From: Aggregatibacter kilianii
GTDB lineage: Bacteria > Pseudomonadota > Gammaproteobacteria > Enterobacterales > Pasteurellaceae
Direction: 5' to 3'
Assembly: GCF_003129965.1 (NCBI RefSeq)
Contig: NZ_NRCJ01000009.1
Span: 1 to 64,000 of the forward strand
DNA length: 64,000 bases
Made by a program: the position numbers and the translations under genes. The notes beneath the pieces are model-generated. The model saw only the letters and a list, made by a program, of their open reading frames with translations, was not told the DNA's origin and searched no databases. Positions 1-9,346 of this stretch are shown here, in pieces. The first letter of the stretch is position 1. Each line of letters opens with the position of its first letter.

Positions 1-243
<243 letters not shown>

Positions 244-262
244 TTGATAAGACAACCAACCT

Positions 263-294
263 AAAAAGGCGTATCAAAGGATACGCCTTTTTGT
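263..294 (+). terminator. Rho-independent terminator of tuf
   Basis: A 12-13 bp perfect stem (AAAAGGCGTATC pairing with GATACGCCTTTT) with a 4-base loop is followed by a T-rich tail, 20 bases after the tuf stop codon. Confidence 0.9.
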
Positions 295-336
295 TTAGTT
301 AAAATTTATGTGATGACAAGATAGCGAAAATAGGCT

Positions 337-371
337 AAAAAATACCGCACTTTATCGCCCTAAAGTGCGGT
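337..371 (-). terminator. Inverted uptake-sequence pair, terminator of tex
   Basis: The uptake core and its complement (ACCGCACTTT at 344-353, AAAGTGCGGT at 362-371) face each other across an 8-base loop. Read on the minus strand, the hairpin is followed by a run of T, which fits termination of tex. This dual use of uptake sequences is common in Pasteurellaceae. Confidence 0.75.
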
Positions 372-407
372 CATTATTTCAACTGTTTTTGGCGAATCTA
401 AAGTCTG

Positions 408-2723
408 CTATTTCTTCCAATTCTTCAGTGCATCGGCAAAGGCATTACCCATGGCATGATTCGCCCGTGGATTGCCACGTTCTTGGCGGGCATTATTGGA
501 ACGCGGTTTTGCCGATAAAGTGCGGTCGGATTTACCGTCATTTTTTACCGCACTTTCATCCAAACGCATCGTCAATGCAATACGGCGACGCGCCACATCC
601 ACTTCCAACACTTTGACTTTCACCACATCGCTGGTTTTCACCACTTGATGCGGGTCTTCTACAAATTTATCGCTTAGCGAAGAAATATGCACCAATCCGT
701 CTTGGTGTACGCCAATATCCACAAAGGCACCGAAATTAGTTACATTGGTCACCGTGCCTTCCAAAATCATGCCGGCTTTTAAATCCGTGATTTCTTCTAC
801 CCCTTCGGCAAAGGTCGCAGTTTTGAATTCACCGCGCGGGTCACGTCCCGGTTTTTCCAATTCTTTGAAAATATCCTGCACCGTCGGCAAACCGAATTGT
901 TCATCAGTGAACTGTTTTGCATCCAGCTGACGCACCAAACCGGCGTTGCCCATTAAATCCTGAATGGATTGCTCCGTTGCCTGCAAGATTTTTTCCACCA
1001 CCGGATAGGCTTCCGGGTGCACACCGGAGGCATCTAGCGGATTGTCTCCTGCAGCGATGCGCATAAAGCCGGCGCATTGTTCAAAGGCTTTCGGACCTAA
1101 ACGTGGTACTTTTTTCAGCTGTTCGCGACTGTCAAAACGTCCGTTTTCATCGCGATACGCAACGATATTTTGCGCAATGGTTTTGGTCATCCCCGCCACT
1201 CGCGCCAGTAAAGGCACAGAAGCGGTATTCAAATCCACACCCACTGCATTCACGCAGTCTTCCACTACCGCATCTAATTTGCGCGCCAATTGACTCTGGT
1301 TCACATCATGCTGATACTGCCCCACACCGATGGCTTTCGGTTCGATTTTCACCAATTCCGCCAACGGATCCTGCAAGCGACGGGCAATAGACACCGCGCC
1401 GCGCAAAGACACGTCCAAATTCGGGAATTCCTGCGCCGCCAATTCGGAGGCAGAATACACGGAAGCCCCCGCTTCGCTGACCACCACCGTTTGCGGCTTG
1501 TTCTCTTTGATTTCTTTAATCACATCTTTAGCGAAACGCTCCGTCTCACGGGACGCCGTACCGTTGCCAATAGCGATTAATTCCACGTTATGCTGTTTAA
1601 TTAATTGGAAAATGGACAACATGGCATGTTCCATTTGGCCCGTATGTGGATAAATGGTATCTGTCGCCAACAATTTCCCGGTGTTATCCACCACAGCAAC
1701 TTTCACACCGGTGCGCAAGCCCGGATCCAAGCCCATGGTGTTTTTCGCGCCCGCCGGTGCCGCCATTAAAAGTGCGGTCAGATTTCGGGCAAAAACGTCA
1801 ATGGCTTCATCTTCCGCTTTTTCCCGTAACGTTGCCATGAGTTCGGTTTCCAAATGCAGCGCGACCTTGATTTTCCACGTCCAAGCGATGACTTGTTCAC
1901 GCCATTTATCCGCCGGCTGACCGCTCAAACGCACGCCCAAGTAATCACGGATAATTTCTTCACAATAACTTTGGCGACTGCCCTCTTCCGCGTCAGGATC
2001 CGCATTCAAGCTTAATTGTAAAATGCCTTCGTTACGCCCACGGAACATCGCCAATGCGCGATGTGAAGGCACATTTTTGAACAATTCTTGATGCTCGAAA
2101 TAATCCTGAAATTTCGCGCCTTCCGTTTCTTTGCCTTCCAGCACGTTGGAAACCAGCAGCGCATTTTTACTCAAATAATCCCGCACTTTCGCCAACAAAC
2201 CGGCATCTTCGGCAAAACGTTCCATTAAAATATAACGGGCGCTATCCAATGCGGCTTTCGTATCGGCAACGCCTTTTTCGGCATTCACAAACTCGGCGGC
2301 AGCCGTTTCCGGATCGGTTTTTGGTTCATTCCACAGTAAATCCGCCAACGGCTCAAGCCCTGCTTCAATAGCGATTTGCCCTTTGGTGCGACGTTTGGGT
2401 TTGAACGGCAAATAGAGATCTTCCAACTCGGTTTTACTTTGCGTGGCTTGGATTTTGTCGCGCAAGTCGTCCGTTAATTTACCTTGTTCTTCAATGGATT
2501 TCAGAATGGTTTGACGGCGTTCTTCCAGCTCGCGCAAATAAATCAAACGGGTTTCAAAATGACGTAATTGGGTGTCATCCAACCCACCGGTGGCTTCCTT
2601 ACGATAACGGGCGATAAAAGGAATGGTATTGCCATCGTCTAATAATTGAATGGCGGCGAGAATTTGGTTATCGCGTACATTTAATTCCTGCGCGATAAGC
2701 CGGCTGATTTGTTGATTTAACAT
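408..2723 (-). CDS. tex: Tex/YhgF family RNA-binding transcription accessory protein
   Basis: A 771-residue protein of the usual length for Tex, a conserved cytoplasmic nucleic-acid-binding factor. The order of domains is an N-terminal helical region, a YqgF-like RNase H fold in the middle (around [17 protein letters not shown]), helix-hairpin-helix segments, and an S1 RNA-binding domain near residues 650-720 ([16 protein letters not shown]). The role in transcription or RNA turnover is known for the family and not shown here. The C-terminal tail is basic and low in complexity, and two opposed uptake sequences (517-556) encode part of it. The gene is divergent from greB, another transcription factor. 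Confidence 0.95.
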   Translation of the reverse strand: MLNQQISRLIAQELNVRDNQILAAIQLLDDGNTIPFIARYRKEATGGLDDTQLRHFETRLIYLRELEERRQTILKSIEEQGKLTDDLRDKIQATQSKTELEDLYLPFKPKRRTKGQIAIEAGLEPLADLLWNEPKTDPETAAAEFVNAEKGVADTKAALDSARYILMERFAEDAGLLAKVRDYLSKNALLVSNVLEGKETEGAKFQDYFEHQELFKNVPSHRALAMFRGRNEGILQLSLNADPDAEEGSRQSYCEEIIRDYLGVRLSGQPADKWREQVIAWTWKIKVALHLETELMATLREKAEDEAIDVFARNLTALLMAAPAGAKNTMGLDPGLRTGVKVAVVDNTGKLLATDTIYPHTGQMEHAMLSIFQLIKQHNVELIAIGNGTASRETERFAKDVIKEIKENKPQTVVVSEAGASVYSASELAAQEFPNLDVSLRGAVSIARRLQDPLAELVKIEPKAIGVGQYQHDVNQSQLARKLDAVVEDCVNAVGVDLNTASVPLLARVAGMTKTIAQNIVAYRDENGRFDSREQLKKVPRLGPKAFEQCAGFMRIAAGDNPLDASGVHPEAYPVVEKILQATEQSIQDLMGNAGLVRQLDAKQFTDEQFGLPTVQDIFKELEKPGRDPRGEFKTATFAEGVEEITDLKAGMILEGTVTNVTNFGAFVDIGVHQDGLVHISSLSDKFVEDPHQVVKTSDVVKVKVLEVDVARRRIALTMRLDESAVKNDGKSDRTLSAKPRSNNARQERGNPRANHAMGNAFADALKNWKK

Positions 2724-2836
2724 GATATGTACTTCTTAATGATGAAAAAAACGGGCATAGAATACTGTTTTTGGACAAGAGGCTCAAATGTTTGTTCCTT
2801 TTTCGGTATAATTTTGCGGCAGTTGAGGACGTTATT

Positions 2837-3319
2837 ATGACAAAGTCAAATTACATCACCCGACAAGGCTGGAATGTGCTGGATCGGGAATTAAAATTTT
2901 TATGGAAAGAAGAGCGCCCGCAAGTGACGCAGGCGGTGTCTGACGCGGCGGCATTGGGCGATCGCAGTGAAAATGCGGAGTATATTTACGGCAAACGACG
3001 CCTACGGGAAATTGACCGTCGCGTACGTTTTCTCACCAAGCGATTGGAAGTATTACAAATAGTGGACTATTCGCCGAAACAGGAAGGCAAAGTGTTTTTC
3101 GGCGCATGGGTAGAACTGGAAAATGAAGATGGCGATATAAAGCAATATCGCATTGTGGGCTGTGACGAATTTGATCCGGCGAAGAACTGGATTTCCATTG
3201 ATTCGCCCGTGGCACGCGCCTTAATCGGCAAGCAGGAAGACGATGAAATTACGGTGGATACGCCTTCCGGCAAAATTCAATTATATGTAAACCGAATTTG
3301 GTACGAAAAAGCCGAATAG
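2837..3319 (+). CDS. greB: Transcript cleavage factor GreB
   Basis: A 160-residue Gre factor that rescues backtracked RNA polymerase by stimulating cleavage of the nascent RNA. The N-terminal coiled coil carries the acidic tip (GDRSENAEY), and the C-terminal FKBP-like domain follows (FGAWVELENEDGD, SPVARALIGK, DEITVDTPSGK). The start at 2837 (MTKSNYITRQGW) matches the GreB family N-terminus. An in-frame extension up to 2771 is rejected because its sequence is atypical for the family. The gene is divergent from tex and ends in a hairpin shared with the convergent anti-sigma gene. Confidence 0.95.
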   Translation: MTKSNYITRQGWNVLDRELKFLWKEERPQVTQAVSDAAALGDRSENAEYIYGKRRLREIDRRVRFLTKRLEVLQIVDYSPKQEGKVFFGAWVELENEDGDIKQYRIVGCDEFDPAKNWISIDSPVARALIGKQEDDEITVDTPSGKIQLYVNRIWYEKAE

Positions 3320-3344
3320 TTTTCAAACCGCCTGTTTTAGAGGC

Positions 3345-3390
3345 AAAAAGTGCGGTCAAAAAAACATGTAAATTTTTGACCGCACTTTTT
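3345..3390. terminator. Bidirectional terminator made of opposed uptake sequences
   Basis: An 18-base arm containing AAAAAGTGCGGTCAAAAA pairs with its complement at 3373-3390. A and T runs flank the stem, so it can terminate greB on the plus strand and the sigma/anti-sigma operon on the minus strand. Confidence 0.85.
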
Positions 3391-3405
3391 CTTCGGAAGT
3401 CTTGA

Positions 3406-3597
3406 TTACGACGCTTTTTTATCTTCCTGATACTCGGTAAATTCACGCATCATATCGTGCATTTTCGCGCAATTTTTGGCGAATGCGCGGCAATAAGGGC
3501 AAATCGCCAAGTGCATATAAACTTGGCTATGTTGCAACAAGGAAAGCGGCGTTTCCCGGCTATCGGAAATTAACTTAGTGACCTGTTTACACTTCAT
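3406..3597 (-). CDS. Zinc-binding anti-sigma factor (ZAS-type, zf-HC2-like)
   Basis: A small 63-residue protein whose start (MKCKQVTKLISDS) overlaps the 3' end of the sigma factor gene by 11 bases, which indicates translational coupling. It contains the H-x3-C-x2-C zinc motif (HLAICPYC) typical of cytoplasmic zinc anti-sigma factors. In this family the motif holds zinc, and oxidation or metal loss releases the cognate sigma factor. A similar pairing is known for Neisseria sigma-E and MseR. There is no membrane segment, so the protein should act in the cytoplasm. The in-frame upstream extension lies inside the sigma gene and is not credible. Confidence 0.8.
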   Translation of the reverse strand: MKCKQVTKLISDSRETPLSLLQHSQVYMHLAICPYCRAFAKNCAKMHDMMREFTEYQEDKKAS

Positions 3598-4210
3598 GAT
3601 TTTTTCCCACTTTTTTCTTTTCATCGAACCAGTTATTAGATAAGCAGGCTTGTAATTGTAAGCGTGCGCGATAAAGCAAAACGTGCAGATTAGAAACGGA
3701 CAAATCATATTCCGCGCAAATCTGCTCGCTTTTCATTTCCAAATATTCCCGCATCATAAACACACGCGCCTGTTGCGCCGGCAAATGATCCAGACAGGCT
3801 TCAAAAATCATCCAAAACTCCCGCTTATATACCTGATTATCCGGTTCCTGCCAGACTTGCGGAGAGAAATGGCTACGATCCCAATGACCATTTCGATCAA
3901 AAAAGGCATTCGGCTCATCCGCTTCGTCTTCATCGTCATAAATTTCCGACACATTCACCGTGCGTTTACGATAATGAATCAAATCGATAATTTGATTTTT
4001 CAAAATCGCGAAAAACCAAGTTTTCAGCGCAGAAGCCCCTTTAAATGAGGTCGCGTGTTGATACGCTTTCACCAACGTTTCCTGCACCACATCCTCCGCC
4101 AAATCTTCATCCCGTAGCTGCAACGTAGCAAATTTCAGCATTTGCCGGCGGATGTCCTCAATTTGTTGAGGGGAAATATGTTGAAAAGAAAATTGCATTG
4201 TAGAAGACAT
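3587..4210 (-). CDS. ECF-type RNA polymerase sigma factor
   Basis: A 207-residue extracytoplasmic-function sigma factor. Region 2 is clear (RDEDLAEDVVQETLVKAY, then KTWFFAILKNQIIDLIHYRKR), followed by a variable acidic linker (DDEDEADEPN). Region 4 has the helix-turn-helix that recognises the -35 element (RVFMMREYLEMKSEQICAEYDLS, then LHVLLYRAR). The gene is directly coupled to a zinc anti-sigma gene. This resembles the Neisseria sigma-E/MseR pair that responds to oxidants, so an envelope or singlet-oxygen stress role is plausible but inferred. The methionine-rich gene just upstream may be a target. Confidence 0.92.
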   Translation of the reverse strand: MSSTMQFSFQHISPQQIEDIRRQMLKFATLQLRDEDLAEDVVQETLVKAYQHATSFKGASALKTWFFAILKNQIIDLIHYRKRTVNVSEIYDDEDEADEPNAFFDRNGHWDRSHFSPQVWQEPDNQVYKREFWMIFEACLDHLPAQQARVFMMREYLEMKSEQICAEYDLSVSNLHVLLYRARLQLQACLSNNWFDEKKKVGKNHEV

Positions 4211-4288
4211 TATTGAAATCCATTTATTTGATAAACCTGTATAAGTGGCGGTTCATGATTCATTCACAATATCATCGTGTATGATAGC

Positions 4289-4315
4289 AAAAAAGGACTT
4301 GCTCATCACAAGTCC
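4289..4315 (-). terminator. Rho-independent terminator of the Met-rich gene
   Basis: On the minus strand GGACTTG and CAAGTCC form a 7-bp stem with a 7-base loop, followed by six T. It separates the methionine-rich gene from the sigma factor operon. Partial read-through is possible. Confidence 0.8.
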
Positions 4316-4353
4316 AAGAAGAGAGATTTATTGTTATCGTTATGCCTAATAGA

Positions 4354-4650
4354 TCACATTTTGTGATCTTTCATTTCTTTGTCCATTTTATGTTCCATGG
4401 ACTTGCCATCTTTCATCATTTTATCTTTTTTCTTCTCCATCATTTTGCCATCTTGCATGGTGTTATCCATTTTTTTCTCCATCATGGCTTTGTCATCTTT
4501 CATGGTATGCGCCATACCTTTAGCATCTTGCATACCTTGTTCCATTTTTTGCTCCATCGGTTTCATATCTTTCATATCGGCTGAAGCTTGCGTTGCCATT
4601 GTCATGGCAAATACGCCGGCAAATGTGGCGAATAATGCTGTTTTTTTCAT
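4354..4650 (-). CDS. Exported methionine-rich MXKDX-repeat-like protein
   Basis: A 98-residue protein with a clear signal peptide (KKTALFATFAGVF, cleavage likely after QASA). The mature part of about 74 residues is almost only Met, Lys, Asp, Glu and Gln with loose five-residue repeats around M-x-K-D, as in the pentapeptide MXKDX family. Nineteen of the 74 residues are methionine. No catalytic domain is visible. Such proteins could bind copper or quench oxidants through methionine oxidation, but that is an inference. A GGAG box lies 6 bases before ATG 4650. A second ATG at 4653 is also possible. The gene lies upstream of, and on the same strand as, the ECF sigma/anti-sigma pair. Confidence 0.8.
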   Translation of the reverse strand: MKKTALFATFAGVFAMTMATQASADMKDMKPMEQKMEQGMQDAKGMAHTMKDDKAMMEKKMDNTMQDGKMMEKKKDKMMKDGKSMEHKMDKEMKDHKM

Positions 4651-4860
4651 CATAAACTCCTTTTAGATTGTGAGATTTGTTTATAGGAAAGTGCTTTGCT
4701 TTGTACCGGAAAACCTTGCGATTTTCACGTATGGGCATTAGACGGCGTTGACTATCATTTTCTTACAAAGAATTTTGAATTTTTTGGCGTTTTTTATTGA
4801 CGGGAAGACAAGATAGGGGCAGCCAATTGTTTTTAAAGGCATTTTATAAATAGATGATAT

Positions 4861-4906
4861 AAAAAAGTGCGGTGAAAAAATTAAGTGTTTTTCCTACCGC
4901 ACTTTT
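4861..4906 (-). terminator. Inverted uptake-sequence terminator after the TonB receptor
   Basis: AAAAAAGTGCGGT (4861-4873) pairs with ACCGCACTTTT (4896-4906) just past the stop codon of the receptor gene. On the minus strand the stem is followed by T residues. Confidence 0.75.
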
Positions 4907-4934
4907 AACATTGGACTCTGCTTATTTTATAACA

Positions 4935-7013
4935 TTAGAATGTGATATTCAGATTTGTCCAAAAGCGACGTCCATCTTCCACAGTCCAACTGCCGCCATT
5001 TGCATCAACACGCTCACCAATTTCATTACCAATATTCAAAACAGCGAAGTTTAATGAAACATTTGGATTAAATTTATAAGTCGTGCCTAAATCTACTGTT
5101 GTATAGCCCGCACGGCTACGGTAAGTATTTCTGGCGTCACCGTTACGCGGATTAGCCCAAATTTGCTTACCTTTATAAGCTACGCGTGTGTAGGCACTCA
5201 AACTATCATTTACAATCCAGTTCAATTTAGCGCTGGCAAAATGTTTCGGTGTATTGTCTAGCGGTAAGCCTCTCAAACTCACGCCTGAAGCAGAAATATC
5301 TTCATCCGATTTACGTTTTGAATGTTGATATGTATAAGATAAATCAACATTCCAGTGATCATTAAATGGAATATGTGAGCTGACCTCTACTCCTTTAATA
5401 TTTGCTTTACCTACATTGCTGTATTCATAAAGTTTGGCACCTGTAATTGGATCTGTATTTCCGGTGTAATGGCTGGTAAGTTTATTTTTAAAATCCGTAT
5501 TAAATACCGTTATGGTCGCATTAGCCCCGCTTTCGTGATTATAAACAAGGCTAAACTCTTCATTGACGCTAGTTTCCGGTTTTAAGTTTGGATTACCATA
5601 AATAACACCTGCACCGGCCTCGGTAGAAGTGACATAGCCTTCACTTAATTCACGAATACTTGGTGCACGGAATGCTTTAGCAATCCCACCTTTTACACTG
5701 AAAGTATCGTTGATATGGTAAACGGCATAGGCGCGAGGATTCCAGTGTGTACCAAATTTTTGGTGATGATCTAAACGTGTTCCCAGCGTAAGCAGGAATT
5801 TATCGGAAAAGTTAATTTCATCTTCCAAAAAGAAAGCATATTGATGAATTTTATTTTCTGTATTTTGATAAACCGGCACTAAACGTGTTTGAGTTCTTCC
5901 ATTTACCGTTCTGGTGACTCTGTTTACTCCGGAGACAGAATCATCGTCCAATTTTGCATGTTGATATTGCCCACCAAATACAAAGAAATTATTAGCGACA
6001 GGCAACATAAACTTCACATCAAATACTGTATTTGTAATTTCCGGTATGCGTGAGTTCATTACGCCATTAGTGGTCACTTCACGTTTTGCTTTTTCTTGAT
6101 ACAAACTTAATTCAGAACTCATAAAATTCCAATCGGCTTGGTGAGTAAAAGACCAATGATTTCTTGTTGCACGGGTGGAGCCCGGTTGATTTTGTGCAAC
6201 ACTCGCACCGCGTGTTGTGGTCAATGCTAAAGATTTTCCCGGCGTCTCATCTTTTTCCAGCAAATGACGCCCGCCTTCAAGAATAAAGGTTTGTTTATCG
6301 GTCGGCGTGAAAGAAAGTTTAGCATTTAAATTACGATTTTTATTTCTGTTGGAACCGCCGATAATACTATCCTCAGGACGATAATCGGCTCCGCCGTAAA
6401 CTTGCAGACCTAATCTATCCTGCACTAATGGACCGGAAACAAAAAAGTTACCATGATGTCCATTGCCAAAAGTGCTTTTATCATGTGCAGTAAATCCTAC
6501 AGATGCAGAACCTGTCCATTCTTTAGTAACGTTTTTAGTGATTACATTAACAACACCGCCCATAGCATCGGAGCCATAAAGTGAAGACATTGGTCCACGG
6601 ACAACCTCAATACGTTCTATGGCATTAATCGGTGGAATAAATGCACCTTCAAAACCGCCATTGCCATTTGGTCGGGATTCACGGGTGTTTTGACGACGAC
6701 CATCAACCATAATTAACGTGTAATCCGCAGGTAAACCACGAATAGAAATATCCGATCTATTTACATTACTGCCACTGACATGAACACCCGGAATATCCTG
6801 TAAGGCTTCTTCCAAACGGGTAACGGGATGTTGTTTAAGGGATTCTTGATTCACTACGCTGATACTTGCCGGCGCGTCTTTTAAATCTTGAACGGTACCT
6901 GCTGCGGTAACCACAATGGGGGCAAGCGATTCTGTTGTCTCTTCCGCATACCCATAACTTGAAAATAACGCGACACTAAGCAGACTTAGCATAAAAATAG
7001 GTTGTTTTTGCAT
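4935..7013 (-). CDS. TonB-dependent outer membrane receptor (catecholate siderophore type)
   Basis: A 692-residue TonB-dependent receptor with a signal peptide ending in SSYGYA, a TonB box near IVVTAAG, a plug domain (IPGVHVSGSNVNRSDISIRG, then PINAIERIEVVRGPMSSLYG) and a 22-strand barrel ending in the C-terminal phenylalanine NLNITF. The plug resembles the IrgA/CirA/FepA catecholate receptors. FRAP and NPNL boxes are present, but no histidine lies between them, which speaks against a heme receptor. Translation starts at ATG 7013 with GGAG six bases upstream. The TTG at 7025 overlaps that GGAG and is rejected. The exact ligand is unknown. Confidence 0.9.
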   Translation of the reverse strand: MQKQPIFMLSLLSVALFSSYGYAEETTESLAPIVVTAAGTVQDLKDAPASISVVNQESLKQHPVTRLEEALQDIPGVHVSGSNVNRSDISIRGLPADYTLIMVDGRRQNTRESRPNGNGGFEGAFIPPINAIERIEVVRGPMSSLYGSDAMGGVVNVITKNVTKEWTGSASVGFTAHDKSTFGNGHHGNFFVSGPLVQDRLGLQVYGGADYRPEDSIIGGSNRNKNRNLNAKLSFTPTDKQTFILEGGRHLLEKDETPGKSLALTTTRGASVAQNQPGSTRATRNHWSFTHQADWNFMSSELSLYQEKAKREVTTNGVMNSRIPEITNTVFDVKFMLPVANNFFVFGGQYQHAKLDDDSVSGVNRVTRTVNGRTQTRLVPVYQNTENKIHQYAFFLEDEINFSDKFLLTLGTRLDHHQKFGTHWNPRAYAVYHINDTFSVKGGIAKAFRAPSIRELSEGYVTSTEAGAGVIYGNPNLKPETSVNEEFSLVYNHESGANATITVFNTDFKNKLTSHYTGNTDPITGAKLYEYSNVGKANIKGVEVSSHIPFNDHWNVDLSYTYQHSKRKSDEDISASGVSLRGLPLDNTPKHFASAKLNWIVNDSLSAYTRVAYKGKQIWANPRNGDARNTYRSRAGYTTVDLGTTYKFNPNVSLNFAVLNIGNEIGERVDANGGSWTVEDGRRFWTNLNITF

Positions 7014-7235
7014 AAAATGCTCCAAAATGAATTAAACACATAAAATACTGCCTGCCAATTTTAACTAAACATTAACAACACTTTCAAATGAGAATGCTTT
7101 GTATTTGCTAAAAACTCACTTATTTTTTAGAACATTTTTTCATAGGGGCAAGCCTTAGGTTATTTAATTCGGTTGAATTATTTTTGTGATGCAGTATTAT
7201 TTGCGCCCTGCATTTTTTTGCAAAATCGCGATTTA

Positions 7236-7269
7236 CTGGGTTCCCTAACCCCAATTTAAACTAAAAAGG
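7236..7269 (+). promoter_or_regulatory. preQ1-I riboswitch controlling yhhQ translation
   Basis: The 34 bases before yhhQ match the compact preQ1-I aptamer. A P1 stem forms from TGGG 7237-7240 with CCCA 7250-7253. A C-rich loop follows (7241-7249), then an A-rich tail and AAGG at 7266-7269. Loop bases CCT (7244-7246) can pair with AGG (7267-7269), giving the H-type pseudoknot that hides the Shine-Dalgarno sequence. Start codon ATG lies at 7278. By eye, spacing and composition are close to the Thermoanaerobacter tengcongensis preQ1 element. The downstream gene imports queuosine precursors, as expected for feedback control. Confidence 0.82.
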
Positions 7270-7277
7270 TAATTCAA

Positions 7278-8015
7278 ATGACATATTCATTTTCGATCTT
7301 TAACGATCAGCAAAAACGTCGGGCATTGGTTTTGCTCAGTTTTTTCCACATTTTTATCATCACCGCCAGCAACTACCTTGTGCAAATTCCGTTTGAAGTG
7401 CATGTGCCGCTTACGTTATTCGGCGCACAGGAAGATTTCATGTTTCACAGTACTTGGGGCACGCTGACCTTTCCGTTTATTTTCCTGGCAACGGATTTAA
7501 CGGTGCGGGTTTTCGGCGCCAAAGAAGCCCGTTGGATTATTTTTGTGGTGATGATTCCCGCGCTGATTATCAGTTATGTGGTTTCCACTCTGTTTTCAGA
7601 CAGCCAATATCAGGGCTTGCAGGCATTAACGGCATTCAATTTGTTTGTGTTCCGCATTGCGGTGGCAAGCTTCTGTGCTTATGTATTCGGACAGTTATTA
7701 GATGTGTTGGTATTCAATCGTTTACGCCAACTAAAAACCTGGTGGATTGCACCGACCAGTTCTATGGTGTTCGGCTCCATGGCGGACACTTATTTATTTT
7801 TCGCTATCGCTTTTTACGCCAGCAGCGATCCGTTCATGGCGGAACATTGGATGGAAATCGGTTTTGTGGATTATTTATTCAAGTTATTCATCGGCTTATT
7901 GCTTTTCGTACCCGCTTACGGCGTCGTGTTAAATATGATTCTACGCAAAATTGAAAGCCTGACGGCTTCCATGCAAACAGAATTTGACGGAAAAATAGAA
8001 GAAGCGAACGGATAA
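7278..8015 (+). CDS. yhhQ: Queuosine precursor transporter YhhQ (DUF165 family)
   Basis: A 245-residue inner membrane protein with about six hydrophobic segments, of normal length for the YhhQ/VUT1 family, which takes up the queuosine precursors preQ0 and preQ1. Family signatures are visible in the loop ATDLTVRVFGAKEAR and in the segment FRIAVASFCAYVFGQLLDV. Expression is probably reduced by preQ1 through the riboswitch that overlaps its ribosome binding site. It is monocistronic, followed by a terminator, and divergent from the TonB receptor gene. Confidence 0.92.
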   Translation: MTYSFSIFNDQQKRRALVLLSFFHIFIITASNYLVQIPFEVHVPLTLFGAQEDFMFHSTWGTLTFPFIFLATDLTVRVFGAKEARWIIFVVMIPALIISYVVSTLFSDSQYQGLQALTAFNLFVFRIAVASFCAYVFGQLLDVLVFNRLRQLKTWWIAPTSSMVFGSMADTYLFFAIAFYASSDPFMAEHWMEIGFVDYLFKLFIGLLLFVPAYGVVLNMILRKIESLTASMQTEFDGKIEEANG

Positions 8016-8047
8016 AAAAATGCCCTGACGATTCAGGGCATTTTTAT
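8015..8047. terminator. Bidirectional terminator between yhhQ and hemY
   Basis: AAATGCCCTGA and TCAGGGCATTT form an 11-bp perfect stem with a 4-base loop, flanked by A and T runs on both sides. It can end both convergent transcripts. Confidence 0.9.
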
Positions 8048-8056
8048 TGATAGAAA

Positions 8057-9334
8057 TTACTCTTTTTGCGCAAGAAGTGCGGTCTCTTTTTCAGGTGTTT
8101 TTTCCGCTGCCTGCGGTTTGCGCGCTGCTATCATGGATTGCAGACCTTCCTCGCGTAATTGCGCTGCCGCCGTGGTGTCCCCTACTTGCTCAAAGACATA
8201 AGACGCCATGGTAATGTCCGCCGGCTCTAATTTGTCTTTATTGGCAATTAACGCTTTAAACACCTCATTGGCTTTTGCAAAATCATTGTTACGCACATAT
8301 AAATAACCCAGCGCACGATTGGCACCGCATTGCACCGACGGATTCGCGCCTTTTAACCATTTGCTGATAAATTTAATCAGCTTGCTGTTATCTTCCGGTT
8401 GCAAGCGACTGATTTGCTTGAATAACGCCTGATTTAGTGGGCTATTTTCATCATCCAGTTTTTTCACCAATTCCAGCATCAATTCATAAGCGGACTCATG
8501 ATCATTGGCATCAATTAAACGGCTAATGAGCGCCAGCTTGACATAGGCGTCGTTACGGCGTTTACGCGGTTGTTCGTCCCACCAATCCAATAAACCGTCA
8601 ACGCCCTCTTCGTTCATTTTTTCATCCAGCAAACCGTCTTCCACTCGATGTTGTAATTCCACAAATTCTTGCGGCGAATACAAACCGGATTTTTCCACTT
8701 GTTCCAGAATATTATCTAGCGCTTGGTAAGCTTTGGATTTCAAATAAATATCCACCGCCAGCTTTAGCACTTCCTTATTGCGTCCTTCCATCAACAACAA
8801 GCTGTCCACGGAACTGCGCGCTGCCGGCAGTTTATTTTGTTGCAACAAAATGCGGGTGCGGGCGATTTCCAGAACCAGACTGTCAGAGCCGGCGATTTCG
8901 GTTGCTTCAATTAAATAACGGTTGGCACTGAATTCATCGCCCCGTTGTTGCGCGGCCTCAGCCGCTTTAATAAAATTCAGCACCGGCTCGTCGGAATGTT
9001 TGGCATTTTTGCCGATCAGTTTTTCCGCTTTGGAATAATCGCCTTCATCCATGCGCATTAACCCTTCGAGCGTTTGTTTTTGTGCTTTCGCCCGTTTACG
9101 ACGGGAGAACCAACTATACGTATTATTGCTCAAACGGAAAAAGCGGCTAATCGCTACTTCAATGCTATACACCACCGCCAACGCAATCACAAAGAAAATC
9201 ACCAACGTGGTAATGGACATTTCAATAATATTGCTTGCCGTTTCAATGCGCACATAGCCTTGTTTTCCCGACAAATACGGGCCGGCAATTAAGCCCGCTA
9301 ACAGCAACAACATCAAAAATAGCACTCTGAACAT
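8057..9334 (-). CDS. hemY: HemY-like tetratricopeptide inner membrane protein
   Basis: A 425-residue protein, last of the hemCDXY operon. Two N-terminal membrane segments ([39 protein letters not shown]) precede a long helical region of tetratricopeptide-like repeats that probably faces the cytoplasm or periplasm as a scaffold. In enterobacteria the gene is linked with heme synthesis, although it is not protoporphyrinogen oxidase and its molecular role is uncertain. It starts 12 bases after hemX and the C-terminus ends in a charged tail. Confidence 0.9.
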   Translation of the reverse strand: MFRVLFLMLLLLAGLIAGPYLSGKQGYVRIETASNIIEMSITTLVIFFVIALAVVYSIEVAISRFFRLSNNTYSWFSRRKRAKAQKQTLEGLMRMDEGDYSKAEKLIGKNAKHSDEPVLNFIKAAEAAQQRGDEFSANRYLIEATEIAGSDSLVLEIARTRILLQQNKLPAARSSVDSLLLMEGRNKEVLKLAVDIYLKSKAYQALDNILEQVEKSGLYSPQEFVELQHRVEDGLLDEKMNEEGVDGLLDWWDEQPRKRRNDAYVKLALISRLIDANDHESAYELMLELVKKLDDENSPLNQALFKQISRLQPEDNSKLIKFISKWLKGANPSVQCGANRALGYLYVRNNDFAKANEVFKALIANKDKLEPADITMASYVFEQVGDTTAAAQLREEGLQSMIAARKPQAAEKTPEKETALLAQKE

Positions 9335-9346
9335 AATCTATTTCTC

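Noticed and set aside
4379..4666. Open frame on the plus strand opposite the Met-rich gene
   Set aside because: It is the reverse image of a repetitive gene and lacks a start signal. The minus-strand frame has a signal peptide and a GGAG box.
4935..7013. Heme receptor as the identity of the TonB-dependent receptor
   Set aside because: FRAP and NPNL boxes are present, but the histidine expected between them in heme receptors is absent. The plug is closer to IrgA/CirA-type siderophore receptors.
7014..7025. TTG start for the TonB receptor, four codons upstream
   Set aside because: This TTG is part of the ribosome binding site (TTGGAG) of the better ATG at 7013.
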